This document shows positions 17,851-27,283 of a stretch of DNA of 64,000 nucleotides, piece after piece; within the stretch, counting starts at the first letter, position 1; every line of letters begins with the position of its first letter. Source of the stretch: Bin55 sp965205965 (GTDB lineage: Bacteria; Pseudomonadota; Gammaproteobacteria; Pseudomonadales; Azotimanducaceae); contig CBDBHT010000007.1 in assembly GCA_965205965.1 (NCBI GenBank), positions 1,116,001-1,180,000 of the forward strand, read 5' to 3'. Both the position numbers and the translations under genes were made by a program. The notes under the pieces were generated by a model. The model did no database searches and had not been told where the DNA came from. It saw nothing but the letters and a program-made list of their open reading frames with translations.

Positions 17851-18894
17851 CTACCTCCAAACAAAAGGTGGATAGCTATCCAGGTCTCCCCTCAATTTTC
17901 TTGCCATCAAAGTAGCCTGAATGAATGGTACGAGTCCTAGAGTAGTTTTCTCGTTGAGGAAGGGATGCGTAAGTTCGTTTGTCTTACGCTGTTGATATGC
18001 TTCTAGAACCGTTTTGCGTGCGTCATCAGTCAATGTAACCGCACCGCTTACCGCAGTTCTGAAATCCCGGGACATTAGTTGCTTTCGGTTGATCAGTGAT
18101 AGAACAAGTCTCTCTGCCAGAACTGGTCGTAATTCTTCCATGAGATCAAGCGCAAGACTAGGTCGACCAGGTCGTACTCGATGCAAAAAACCCACTGCTG
18201 TATCCAATCCGACGGTCTCTAATGCAGAACGGTAGTCATGCACCAAGAGTGTATATAAAAAAGACAGTAGTGCATTAACAGCATTCAACGGAGGACGCCG
18301 TGAACGTCCATTAAAGTAGAAGTACTCGTCGTCTATTAGCAACAAGTCATTGAAAATGCTCCAATAGTTACGAGCAGCCTCGCCCTCTATCCCACGAATC
18401 GAATCGGTGGTTTTTGAATGTGCACATCGTCTCGCAGCATCTGTCAACTGATTGTTACATTCTTGAAGCCGTGAATATTTTTCAGGCGACATGCTAACAC
18501 TGTGGTCACGCATTGCTCGTCTGACAACGTTTCGACTATTCAGTAATTTCCCCGTCACTAAATTTCGTGAAATGAGTGCAGAACACTGTGAATTATCTGC
18601 AGAAAGATACTGGTGACGACGTAGAAGCACATTTCCCGTAACTGGTCCTTCAATTCGGGCAAGAAAGCGTCCGTTTCGAGTTAGCAGTGAGACAACCACG
18701 CCTCTTTCCGAACAGAAACCTATCAACGACGGTGTTATGCCTACGGCACCAAAACAAACGACTCCACCTATTAAATGTATTGGTACGCGCCCACATTCAT
18801 CACCATTCACTTTAACAACCACGTTCTCACCGTCTTTGTGAAGCCAAGCCCCTTCACTTGTTACGTACAGTGTGTTTAGGTGTCGTCGCATCAA
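17851..18894 (-). CDS. cas1: Cas1 integrase, type I-C
   Basis: A 347-residue protein. The metal-binding catalytic residues are visible: Glu170 in RGIEGEAARNYW, His238 in FLHRVRPGRPSLALDLMEE and Asp250 in the same motif. Cas1 performs the strand transfer that inserts new spacers at the leader end. The gene starts six bases after the cas4 stop and overlaps the possible long form of cas2, so the adaptation genes cas4-cas1-cas2 are one unit. Full length with no frame break. Confidence 0.96.
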   Translation of the reverse strand: MMRRHLNTLYVTSEGAWLHKDGENVVVKVNGDECGRVPIHLIGGVVCFGAVGITPSLIGFCSERGVVVSLLTRNGRFLARIEGPVTGNVLLRRHQYLSADNSQCSALISRNLVTGKLLNSRNVVRRAMRDHSVSMSPEKYSRLQECNNQLTDAARRCAHSKTTDSIRGIEGEAARNYWSIFNDLLLIDDEYFYFNGRSRRPPLNAVNALLSFLYTLLVHDYRSALETVGLDTAVGFLHRVRPGRPSLALDLMEELRPVLAERLVLSLINRKQLMSRDFRTAVSGAVTLTDDARKTVLEAYQQRKTNELTHPFLNEKTTLGLVPFIQATLMARKLRGDLDSYPPFVWR

Positions 18895-18900
18895 GCTAAT

Positions 18901-19551
18901 TCAATGTTCGATTTCCGCAAAAAGCCACTTGTCAATGATACCTAGAGATTTAGAACTACATGGCTGACAAATATTGATTAGTGAGCATTTACTACACTTA
19001 CTTGATTCATATTCTGCAGCCGGAACTTGCCCTGATTCGATCATCTTACGTGTGTTTTTAACAGTTTCTTCGGTGATCTGTCGTAACTCCCGATCAAAAT
19101 GCACAACCTTACGCCGCCGTATACGACCGTAAAAAAGAGCACCTTCTGGCACATCACCACCAAGCATTTCTTCTAAGCACATCGCTTGTGCACATAGCTG
19201 TACTTCGTCCGCCTTGTGTGATTTCGGCCGACCTTTTTTATACTCTATGGGATAATACTGTTCACCTTCTCGAATCTCTACGACATCTGCAATTCCCGAA
19301 ATACCAAGTCTGCTTGATCTAATGGGAACACTCCGTTCCACTATCACGCCAACTCTTCGTTCAGTGTGACCGGAATCTGGCCGTTCGTGTAATACGCGTC
19401 CTTCAGCAGTATGTTGATTCTCCTGCCATTGTTGTTCGATATGTATAAGTGCACACTGCCGTGGACAGAACAGCATATGTTGCAAAGCTGATATAGAAAT
19501 AAATTCTTCTTCAGGATAGATGTCTGTTTGTCCGTATCTCACGACAATCAA
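18901..19551 (-). CDS. cas4: Cas4 Fe-S nuclease, type I-C
   Basis: A 216-residue protein with the RecB-like core: FCPRQCALIHIEQ near residue 30, the active-site stretch VVEIREGEQYYPIEYKKGRPK (D/E...E-x-K) and the C-terminal cysteine cluster (CSKCSLINICQPC) that, with the early Cys, holds an Fe-S cluster. Cas4 trims prespacers and helps select PAM-bearing ends. It begins a sub-block separated from cas7 by 661 bases, unlike the usual tight type I-C operon, so it may have its own promoter. Confidence 0.94.
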   Translation of the reverse strand: MIVVRYGQTDIYPEEEFISISALQHMLFCPRQCALIHIEQQWQENQHTAEGRVLHERPDSGHTERRVGVIVERSVPIRSSRLGISGIADVVEIREGEQYYPIEYKKGRPKSHKADEVQLCAQAMCLEEMLGGDVPEGALFYGRIRRRKVVHFDRELRQITEETVKNTRKMIESGQVPAAEYESSKCSKCSLINICQPCSSKSLGIIDKWLFAEIEH

Positions 19552-20212
19552 TTTCTTTAGAATATTTAAACTGTTATCACTAAATGAAATTCATCACGAT
19601 TGACGACATATTGGGGAGAGGATTTTACGAGTCGTAAATTACGAAACCATATGTCAGCTAATGGACATCTATCTTTAATCCGGATTTATTGCAACATGTT
19701 CCAAGATTTTGTGCTCGGAAGTATTTCCAAGTGAACATATTCTTACTTGAAGAATATTAATGTCTGATCAGATATTTCACCTCTTCACGAGGATCGGAAG
19801 TTATCAATCATCTCTTCTATTATCATCTCGAAAAATTCAGAACCATCCTCTGAACATCCTATATCTTGCACACTAGCACCACAAAGTTGATTTATTCTCT
19901 CTATTACTATTACACTCAAGAACCTGATCCTTACCGGAATGACACTGTATATCGCGTTACAGATTAAACATGTTAGCGATATACATCTCATTTGACATGA
20001 AGGAAGTAGGTCACTGATGTCCAGTACCGGTCAATAAAGTTTTGTCGCGCTCCTAATCGGCTTTTTCATCCATGGCACTCTGAAGTTTGTTCACCAACAT
20101 TTTTGCGACTAGATTCGTATTCGGAGTGACCGCGAATCGCGATAGATACCGATCAGCTACCAGTCTAGCTTCTTAAGAATCGCTGTTTGAATTGGCCCAT
20201 CGCAATTAGAAG
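19552..20212 (-). other. 661-base gap between cas7 and cas4
   Basis: Type I-C operons normally have cas4 directly after cas7. Here the gap holds a 68-codon minus-strand ORF (19785-19991, MRCISLTCLICNAIYSVIPV...) of doubtful reality and, nearer cas7 (about 20056-20174), a frame without an ATG encoding EARLVADRYLSRFAVTPNTN and ending KLQSAMDEKAD, which looks like the tail of a lost or frameshifted gene. The region is AT-rich and could supply a promoter for cas4-cas1-cas2. Confidence 0.45.
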
Positions 20213-21055
20213 CTAAAATCCTTCAATCTCCTCCGGAATGAGTCCATCAAGAGACTCGAGCGAATAGCTACCGTCAGCTCTCACTGTGAGTGAGCGGTGT
20301 ACCTTGGCTGACGAATATTGACCCGCTTTAGAGTTGTGTTCCCACCAAATAACTTTTTCAACGCTCATTGATCCTTCAGGTCGTGCAGAAGAAGCATCTC
20401 CTTCAAACATGCGAGGCAGCACCTTCTTGATCAGGTCTGCGTCTTCGTTACTGAATCCCGTGCGATCTGCAAGTTGAGGTGTCATAGCACCAAATGTAGC
20501 GTAAATACCCAAATCAACTCGGTGTTTCATACCCATCGTATCTGAACTTCTCTTACTGCCATCACCCTCACCGCTTACGCTTTTGGTGATCTGAGTACTA
20601 GTTACACTAACCGGTTCCACCGAAAATGCAGATTGTAGGGTAACAGGACCGCGTATTGGGATAGATACTCCGTCTTTTGCACCACCACCTTTGTAAGCAA
20701 ACAGCTGACCAAAAGCACGCACGTCCAGCCATTTTGCACATGCTCTCGCTGCCGCATCGTCTGGTGACGTTTTTTTGGCGTTAAAAGTATCCTTTCCCAA
20801 GCCAAACTCATCCGAGTAAGCCCTGTTCTGAAGGCTAGTCATACGGTCCTCTTTCTTTTCATCCGACTGTACAAATATGCATTGTCCATCACTTTGCAGG
20901 CGATCACGGATTTTTCGCTTAAGGCACACATCTGTTACCTCACCATACCCGCCATAATCGACTCTAGGCCTATTCCCGTTCAGTGGGTCGCCGTTGGGAT
21001 TCGCATTTTTCACCGAAAAAATAATAGCAAAATCAATTTTGTTATGTAGAGTCAT
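20213..21055 (-). CDS. cas7: Cas7 (Csd2), type I-C Cascade backbone
   Basis: A 280-residue protein starting with the Csd2 signature DFAIIFSVKNANPNGDPLNGNRPR and containing DVCLKRKIRD. Several copies coat the crRNA in the Cascade complex. It starts six bases after cas8c on the same strand. Length is normal for type I-C Cas7. No frame break seen. Confidence 0.95.
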   Translation of the reverse strand: MTLHNKIDFAIIFSVKNANPNGDPLNGNRPRVDYGGYGEVTDVCLKRKIRDRLQSDGQCIFVQSDEKKEDRMTSLQNRAYSDEFGLGKDTFNAKKTSPDDAAARACAKWLDVRAFGQLFAYKGGGAKDGVSIPIRGPVTLQSAFSVEPVSVTSTQITKSVSGEGDGSKRSSDTMGMKHRVDLGIYATFGAMTPQLADRTGFSNEDADLIKKVLPRMFEGDASSARPEGSMSVEKVIWWEHNSKAGQYSSAKVHRSLTVRADGSYSLESLDGLIPEEIEGF

Positions 21056-21061
21056 TGCTCC

Positions 21062-23041
21062 TTAGTTCTCCGTAGTTTCGGATGAGTCTGATTCTGAAGG
21101 AAGATTAGTATTACGAAGTGATAGGCGTTCAGCATGAAAACCCAATAAAAATTCCCCGGATAATTTAGTATCTCGTTTAAATTCACTGGATTCGAATAAC
21201 GACATCACTTCGTCGAGTTCTTTGTTCATATTCATCAAGAAACCAGCTCGTGATGTTCTCAGCTGACTCATATACGGACCAATTTGTTTGTAGATAATCA
21301 ACCATGTTGAACATGGGTGGTCTGCAAACCGTTGCATTAAGCGGTTTGCCGTAGTCGGTCTCTCCACACCCGATGCACGGAGAGCGACATCTTCAAGTCG
21401 CTCAGCAATGGCTAGCAATCGACCATACAGGTAGTCCCGCGATGTATTGTCTTTTTCAAGAGCCATAGAAAACTCCCTTGTTTTTGAATGTTCTAGGTGG
21501 CGAATATGGAATCCTCGAAACAGAGCACACGCAATCCCAAGGCTGCTTTCCCATTCCCAGGTTTCTTTCCCCGCAGGACTCGACGCACTATAAACTGCCG
21601 AAGCGACTATATCGAACGGAATCGACGAACCTTCCAAGATGCAGGGGATGATACGTTCGTAGAAGTTCTTTTTCAGTGATTCATTGCCTTTTAATAGGTT
21701 CCCATAAATTCGGCTCACGATGGAATACGGTGATGGTGCGCAGATAATCCATTGCGGCACTTTTTTCGTCTTCCCATTCGCTTCAGAAATCTCTTTATTG
21801 ATTCGCTGGGACCATGCAAAGTCAGTATGCCACTTCGATATAGTATCAAGGTAGTCCGACGGCATATGTTCCCGATAATAGGTGATATTCATACGGCCTG
21901 GTGTCGCTGAATCGATTGCCATGACCGAGATTGTGTCGTCTGCGGGCAGCTTAGCGCGGTACCCAGCCATGAATCTGCCAAGTTTTTCTGTATAAATTTT
22001 ACCTAAATTGATTGCATGGTCGACAGTCGGCTCATTGTTGCTAGATAGAGGGGTGTCGCTCTCGCTGAAATCATCAAGATCATACTGATCCGTTCCAACG
22101 AAAGGATCAGGAATCTGGTGTCCAGAAATTGCCCATGCAACAATTGTCTGGTCCCCGTTCCTTTTCGCTTCTCGCCGCTTGATTAACCATCGTAATGCAC
22201 TATGCGCCTTCTGTGTCGTCTCGACACCAATGGTTACCGCCTGTTTGCCATCAGTGAAACGACCTCTGAAGGTAAAACCCTTCAAGTCGTTGGAAGAAAT
22301 GATTTTTGCCTTGTCCCCTGAACTTCTCAATCTTGCCGGATGGTTGATTGCGATAGACTCTTCGAGTAGACCGGACACATAGCAAACATCTTCAACTTTC
22401 GCTCGGTTGTTCTCATAATTGGACCATGCCGCCTGTAGATCTTTATCTAACCAAGTGCCCTTGAAAAGGATTTCTGGGTCCTCCACCGTCCAACACACAA
22501 ATGCGTCACCTTGGTCAAGAACTCGATTTTTCTTTGGTAATATCTTAAACAATTTTGGTTGTTCTTCTTCACTCGCCCAAGAAACCAGTAGTGTCTTGTT
22601 TTCATCTACTATCGCAATTTTTGATCGAATAAGATCACTCAAAACCGACTTTCGGTTAACGTACGCTAATACAGCACGCGCGCTCGGACGTGAGTATTTT
22701 GACTGGCACCATTCGTTAAGTTGTTGTCTATAGCTTTCAAAATACGACCGCTTTTTTCCACCGAAGTCCTTGTAATCTCCAGCTACATATTGAATTTTGT
22801 CAGCTAATGGATGTGGTGCTTCTCCGCTAGTTCTACCCGCTGATTTTTCGGTAGCTGGTAGTACCGTTTGTGTACGTTCTTCTAGTACTTTTGCTGATAA
22901 AAAATTTCCTCCCCTGTCAATCGTGATGTTAATGTGGGCATTTTGAACTATGTGATTTAGAGGGTCAGGAACGATGGCTTGAGAGTAGTTTTGTTGAAGT
23001 AGCTGATCGTATGTTTCAGAAAGCTTCGCCATCCAGCTCAT
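21062..23041 (-). CDS. cas8c: Cas8c (Csd1), large subunit of type I-C Cascade
   Basis: A 659-residue protein of the Csd1 family. Typical features include the N-terminal YDQLLQQ helix, VDRGGNFLSAKVLE-like strand, the KRSYFESYRQQLNEWCQS segment and the central AWAISGHQIPDPF motif. Cas8c recognises the PAM and recruits Cas3; in type I-C its gene also encodes the small subunit Cas11c from an internal start. An internal ATG for Cas11c is expected in the last third but I could not assign it securely. Its start overlaps the cas5c stop by four bases. Confidence 0.94.
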   Translation of the reverse strand: MSWMAKLSETYDQLLQQNYSQAIVPDPLNHIVQNAHINITIDRGGNFLSAKVLEERTQTVLPATEKSAGRTSGEAPHPLADKIQYVAGDYKDFGGKKRSYFESYRQQLNEWCQSKYSRPSARAVLAYVNRKSVLSDLIRSKIAIVDENKTLLVSWASEEEQPKLFKILPKKNRVLDQGDAFVCWTVEDPEILFKGTWLDKDLQAAWSNYENNRAKVEDVCYVSGLLEESIAINHPARLRSSGDKAKIISSNDLKGFTFRGRFTDGKQAVTIGVETTQKAHSALRWLIKRREAKRNGDQTIVAWAISGHQIPDPFVGTDQYDLDDFSESDTPLSSNNEPTVDHAINLGKIYTEKLGRFMAGYRAKLPADDTISVMAIDSATPGRMNITYYREHMPSDYLDTISKWHTDFAWSQRINKEISEANGKTKKVPQWIICAPSPYSIVSRIYGNLLKGNESLKKNFYERIIPCILEGSSIPFDIVASAVYSASSPAGKETWEWESSLGIACALFRGFHIRHLEHSKTREFSMALEKDNTSRDYLYGRLLAIAERLEDVALRASGVERPTTANRLMQRFADHPCSTWLIIYKQIGPYMSQLRTSRAGFLMNMNKELDEVMSLFESSEFKRDTKLSGEFLLGFHAERLSLRNTNLPSESDSSETTEN

Positions 23042-23742
23042 GACAATGCATTCTCCATCTCTACATCTAATAAATTTTGACCTTGGTCGAATATCTTTGC
23101 TTTCATTGGTCGCAGGACACGTGTGATCTCACACCGTTCAGGACGTGGAAATTCAATAATCCCTTTTTTCATTATAGGGTTCCAAAGTCGTACACGAAGT
23201 TCGTTTTTACCAGACTCGTCAGGATAATCAAACCCATGGAACATGAGCCCGAAACTCAGCTCCTCAATACTGTCGTACGCTCCTTCACCTTCACCAAAAA
23301 CGTACGGCTCAACATAGCCCTGACAATCTCTTACGCCAAGAAAAATGTCTTGTCGTCCACCTTTCTTCAACGAACGATTGGCGATGGCGAAGTGCTTTCC
23401 ATCAACTCTGTCCTGTACTAGTTCTGAACGAAACTCGTTCCATTCGAAATGAGCCTCAACCTGATATTCGACCTCATGCAAAAAAGTATAAATGGCTAAG
23501 CTATTCCCTCCGCTCCAATCGAGCGGTTTCGCTCCTTTGGTTTGAGTTCTTAGTGGCTTGATAACCCGAATTCGATCTATGTACCACACAAACGTAGGCT
23601 TCCAATAAATCGACTTCAGGATTCCCTTGATCGCCTCGTACGTGGGAATGTGATAGGAACATTTTTCGCCTCCAATTTTGGTAATTGGATCTGTAAATAG
23701 AGCATATCGTCCCCATACTCTGAAACTGATGCTGTTTTCCAT
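23038..23742 (-). CDS. cas5c: Cas5c (Cas5d), crRNA-processing Cascade subunit
   Basis: A 234-residue protein with the Cas5d start VWGRYALFTDPITKIGGEKCSYHIPTYEA and IKGILKSIYWKP. In type I-C this protein replaces Cas6: it cuts the pre-crRNA at the repeat hairpin and caps the 5' handle. It lies 10 bases after cas3 and overlaps cas8c by four bases (ATGA), so it is in the same transcript. Full length. Confidence 0.95.
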   Translation of the reverse strand: MENSISFRVWGRYALFTDPITKIGGEKCSYHIPTYEAIKGILKSIYWKPTFVWYIDRIRVIKPLRTQTKGAKPLDWSGGNSLAIYTFLHEVEYQVEAHFEWNEFRSELVQDRVDGKHFAIANRSLKKGGRQDIFLGVRDCQGYVEPYVFGEGEGAYDSIEELSFGLMFHGFDYPDESGKNELRVRLWNPIMKKGIIEFPRPERCEITRVLRPMKAKIFDQGQNLLDVEMENALS

Positions 23743-23752
23743 TCCATCATTC

Positions 23753-26236
23753 CTATACGTAATAGAACTTCATAGGGCTAACCGGTTCAGTCGACAGCCC
23801 AAAGTGCTCACTGTAATAGTCAGGATTTAGGTAAAAGATACCATTACCTTCTTGTGTTTCATGCACCGCCTCCTGCTTTTTTAGCTTTTCAAATACGATT
23901 GGAAACACATTGACAGTGAATTGTTGGGCTCGCCGAAACGTGGCGTAGTAGGCCTTTGAGTCGAATACTCTATCCAATGCACATAATTGATCCACAATTT
24001 CTTTCCCTTCTCCATGGGGAATTAATACCCCTTGTGTGGGTGCATCAATCGCCTTAAACGCTTTTGCAGCATCCATGAACGATTGTTTCAGTAAGGGAAT
24101 CTTACCGGTTGGGTTCAAACAAACAGCCTTTTTCCCGATATTCCGTGGATTTGTGCTGAGTAATTCAACGATATTGTTTTCGGGATCATCTGGTATTGGG
24201 TAGACCATGGTACTCGCACGGTCAAAGAAATAGTACTGAAAGTAGCGACTTAGTGTATCGGGAGTCAAGATTCCGTCAACCTGATGCTCGCGAAAGATCC
24301 TTTCAGCATTACGTTGCCCTTCCTTGATATCTTCTAATTTGCCGAGATTCTCATCTTCAGGATTCACTACCCACACTTCACCCTGAACAGGATTTCCCCG
24401 TTCGTCGTCCATTTCACCGTGACGATTACAACGTCCAGCTGCTTGTGCGATCGAATCTAGTCCAGCCATAAAACGAATAACGCTCCGGAAGCTGATGTCC
24501 ACACCCGCTTCAATTAGCTGCGTACTTACACACAAGACAGGTTTATCAGACTTTAGTTTGTCTTGAATCTCTTGTAGTAACTGCTTTCGATGGTTGGGAT
24601 ACTGGCTCGTACTTAGGTGGTAAACAACATCTTCCCCTACCCTGTCTTTGCATTCTAAATACAGACGGTTTGCCCAGCTCTTGGTGTTAACAACCACCAA
24701 ACAATTCCTAAACCTCTTCAAACTATCAACTGCTTTTTCTGCGATCTCGGATTTTGACCATCCACCTTCTTTGGTTTTGTCTGCAACGTTAACTCTGCGC
24801 ATGTTTGCGAATAAACTAGATCTGTTAGAAATGAGCTCAGGATTTTGCGCCAGTTCGAGTTCGCCATACTTAGGCGACTGGAGATTATTCAGAAGCGGCT
24901 GAGTGGCAGTACACAACACAGCAGTAGTGCCAGCGTGCTTAGTAAGAAAGTTAAGCAAATTACAAAATATGTGAACGCATTTGATAGGAAGCGTTTGAAC
25001 TTCATCAAAAATGAGAACGGAGTTAGCTAGCTGGTGCATTCTTCTCACACTTCGTGTACCACTGCTAAATACTGTTTCTAAAAACTGTACCATTGTTGTA
25101 AAAATAATGGGTGCATCCCAGTTTTCGGAAACCAACTTTGAATGCCAAGTTTCGTGATCTGGACCGAGGTTGCTATGATGCTCAAGAACCCAAGGAAAGC
25201 GTTCCTTATTACAATCTAGAATCTTTCGTACTGCACCCGCATTCTGTTCGATGATGGTTGTATAGGGAGTAATGTACACAATGCGGTCCAAATTATGATG
25301 TTTCGCATGTTGCAGAGCGTAGCGTAGACTAGCTAGCGTTTTCCCGCCTCCTGTTGGAACCGTTAGCGTGTATGTACCTTGAGGATCAAATGCTCTCTCC
25401 AAACAACTTGTCGATATTTCGGAACGAATCCGATTTATGTTGGTGCCGACTTCAAAGCTAGCAATCTCTTTTTCTAGACGTGATATCGCAATATCCCAAT
25501 CAAAATGATTTTGCAGTGCTACACGAGAATCCTTTTGATAAGGATTTTCAAACTCAGCACTGCTGATACGATCAGCATCGATTAAGCAACTAAATAGGAA
25601 CCGCAATAGCATGCCTATTGCGAAGGCATCAGTCATCTGCATCTTCTCTTCAGAATTGCGCGGAAAAGCTGGTGCAATAGCATGAATTTTGCTAAATATC
25701 TCTTTGACTAGGTCCACTTTGTTTTTTTCTATCTTTTCAATTTTGTACTGAATCTCCGTATCAGCGTATTTTTGACACTCTAGAAGATGTGCTTGCTCTT
25801 CGAGTTTGGCCATCCGATCGCAGAAAATTGGCTTCCCTTCCCTGCTCAGACAGTTGATTAATCCACTATGGTGCGAAGCAATGCAGAGTGCCAAGATTTG
25901 GCCACACAATTGGCCTTGTCCAGCCTTACCTACAGTACCTAACAGCTGCCATATCAATTGCGCACCTGCTGTAGAATGGTCTATCTTACCTTTTTGCGCT
26001 ATCGAGTCGACGTAATCATCCATATCTGGGTCGATCATCCCGGTCGCTGATTTCAAGTAGGCTTGGAATTCCGAACTATATTTTCCAAAATCATGCAGCA
26101 ACCCTAGTAGTAATCCAGCGTTTGCTAAACCAACCTTACTTGCTGCCTGAGAAGCAAGTTCGCCAACTTCTGAAAGATGTGTTTTTAGGCTCTGCTTCGA
26201 ATTGTCTTTTTTTCGAACATGTGCAATAAATTTCAT
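23753..26236 (-). CDS. cas3: Cas3 helicase-nuclease, type I-C
   Basis: The protein has the N-terminal HD nuclease (HLSEVGELA..., LLHDFGKYS, ADRIS) and the superfamily 2 helicase: Walker A TVPTGGGKTLASL, motif II LIFDEVQTLP, motif VI QAAGRCNRHG. It degrades DNA bound by Cascade. ATG 26236 gives the usual family start (MKFIAHVRKKDN). The frame stays open to ATG 26299, adding 21 residues encoded by an IS1380 end that begins only eight bases upstream of ATG 26236. The native promoter and ribosome binding site have therefore been replaced; AGGAG within the IS end could serve in-frame TTG/CTG codons. Expression may be altered. Confidence 0.95.
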   Translation of the reverse strand: MKFIAHVRKKDNSKQSLKTHLSEVGELASQAASKVGLANAGLLLGLLHDFGKYSSEFQAYLKSATGMIDPDMDDYVDSIAQKGKIDHSTAGAQLIWQLLGTVGKAGQGQLCGQILALCIASHHSGLINCLSREGKPIFCDRMAKLEEQAHLLECQKYADTEIQYKIEKIEKNKVDLVKEIFSKIHAIAPAFPRNSEEKMQMTDAFAIGMLLRFLFSCLIDADRISSAEFENPYQKDSRVALQNHFDWDIAISRLEKEIASFEVGTNINRIRSEISTSCLERAFDPQGTYTLTVPTGGGKTLASLRYALQHAKHHNLDRIVYITPYTTIIEQNAGAVRKILDCNKERFPWVLEHHSNLGPDHETWHSKLVSENWDAPIIFTTMVQFLETVFSSGTRSVRRMHQLANSVLIFDEVQTLPIKCVHIFCNLLNFLTKHAGTTAVLCTATQPLLNNLQSPKYGELELAQNPELISNRSSLFANMRRVNVADKTKEGGWSKSEIAEKAVDSLKRFRNCLVVVNTKSWANRLYLECKDRVGEDVVYHLSTSQYPNHRKQLLQEIQDKLKSDKPVLCVSTQLIEAGVDISFRSVIRFMAGLDSIAQAAGRCNRHGEMDDERGNPVQGEVWVVNPEDENLGKLEDIKEGQRNAERIFREHQVDGILTPDTLSRYFQYYFFDRASTMVYPIPDDPENNIVELLSTNPRNIGKKAVCLNPTGKIPLLKQSFMDAAKAFKAIDAPTQGVLIPHGEGKEIVDQLCALDRVFDSKAYYATFRRAQQFTVNVFPIVFEKLKKQEAVHETQEGNGIFYLNPDYYSEHFGLSTEPVSPMKFYYV

Positions 26237-26244
26237 TAATCTAG

Positions 26245-26640
26245 CCCGGATATTGCATGAATAAGACAGCAAGACTCCTATAAATTCGATATCATTCAAG
26301 TAATTAAACCTAATATCGAAGGAGACTGTGCTGTGACGAAATGTTACCTAAATACGATCTATTTTTCATCCGTGCAACGTCGCAAGGTGGAGGCCGAGTT
26401 CAGCGGCGGTGCGATCATCGGTAACGGGGGTATTTCGCTGCTCGCGGAGATGGACCGGCAGTTGGGTCTGACCCGCTCGCTGTCGAGATAGCTGGAGGAT
26501 GCACGGCGTCAGGCCAGTTGGGCGAGCACCGTCTACAGGATCTGCTCAGGCAAGCGCGTGTATGCGTTGGCCCTGGGACACGAGGGGACTGGAACGATCA
26601 CACGGGGAGTTGCGCCACGATCAGGTCTTGCAGACGGCGG
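26245..26640 (+). mobile_element. IS1380-family relic, 5' end and broken transposase start
   Basis: The end CCCGGATATTGCATGAATAA is followed by a GTG-started frame at 26333 encoding TKCYLNTIYFSSVQRRKVEA and GNGGISLLAEMDRQLGLTRS, the N-terminus of IS1380 transposases. A stop interrupts at 26489 and further frameshifts follow (remains of LGHEDLNDH near 26575-26600). The rest of the element is gone. Two more 5' relics of the same family occur in reverse at 36671-34943 (split by IS630) and 43399-43108. This copy points away from cas3 and its outer end abuts the cas3 start. Confidence 0.85.
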
Positions 26641-26705
26641 ACTCCCGTCTTGTACGATAATGCTGGCTCATGTTGGTCAGTCGCTTCTCCGTACAGTTGC
26701 TGCCA
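26637..26705 (-). repeat. Fragment nearly identical to part of the DNA methyltransferase gene
   Basis: About 65 bases from GGCGGACTCCCGTCTTGTAC to CTTCTCCGTACAGTTGC match 29390-29455 inside the methyltransferase gene with about five differences. In the methyltransferase this stretch encodes WTEKRLANMSQNDRTRRESA. Here it joins an IS1380 relic on one side and a different sequence on the other. The part from about 26690 (CCGTACAGTT...CTGCTGCGCAG) in turn recurs at 44480-44530, so 26640-26790 is a chain of fragments. Confidence 0.6.
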
Positions 26706-26793
26706 GTTTTCGAAAACCATCGCACAGAAACTGCTGCGCAGACGTTCCCGTGCCGCGGTTCGGATGTGGCATTTAGCGAAGATCTGCTTCAAT

Positions 26794-26859
26794 TGGCCGT
26801 ACGTTAACTTTCAAATGGTCGTACATGAACTTTCAAATAGTCGTACACTCTCTTTCAAA
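26794..26859 (+). repeat. Three 22-bp direct repeats upstream of an AAA ATPase gene start
   Basis: Units at 26794, 26816 and 26838 read TGGCCGTAC, TGGTCGTAC and TAGTCGTAC, each ending in CTTTCAAA, with exact 22-base spacing. They end 24 bases before the ATG of the truncated ATPase (26884). Such helical-turn-spaced repeats suggest an operator bound by a regulator, but no regulator is nearby. Confidence 0.55.
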
Positions 26860-26883
26860 CAGTCAAGAATTTTGGGAACTGGA

Positions 26884-27135
26884 ATGTACCCTCGTTTTGT
26901 TGAGCATAGCGTTCATGAGGCATTGGCCGATATCAGGGTCGTTTTACTTTGTGGTCCTCGACAATCAGGCAAGACTACGCTCGCACGGCAAATTGTGAGC
27001 GACGACGATATCCCATTTTTCACGCTTGATGACTCCACTGTACTTGAAGTCGCTTTGAGGAACCCCGTTGGTTTCGTGCGTGGTCTTGACCGGGCAGTAA
27101 TTGATGAAGTCCATCGTGTACGGCAACCACGCTGA
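26884..27135 (+). pseudogene. Truncated AAA_14/DUF4143-type ATPase
   Basis: The frame encodes 83 residues starting MYPRFVEHSV, with a Walker A motif in LLCGPRQSGKTTLARQI and an early Walker B-like VIDEVHRV. Intact proteins of this family are around 380-400 residues with a C-terminal DUF4143 domain, which is missing here: the frame ends in a stop at 27133 shortly before MITE copy B. The function of the family is uncertain (often solitary, mobile ATPases). Upstream frame without start should be ignored. Confidence 0.72.
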
Positions 27136-27177
27136 TGTAATGAAAAATACAACTGTACCATCCTCTAGTACTGAGAT

Positions 27178-27271
27178 GGACACCTCTATTTACTCGAAGC
27201 AAGCGGAGGTGAACAATCCTTATATCATTCAAAATCATATACTTATATCGGGTATGATTCGTTAAAACAGC
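27178..27271 (+). repeat. MITE family 1, copy B (right end missing)
   Basis: Starts GGACACCTCTATTTACTCGA directly after AGAT and follows the family interior (CAATCCTTATATCATT, TCGGGTATGATTCGTTAAAA), but after CAG the sequence departs and the right inverted end is absent. Twelve bases further the 147-bp MITE family 2 element starts, so a rearrangement near that insertion probably removed the end. Confidence 0.62.
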
Positions 27272-27283
27272 GAGCGTCCTATC

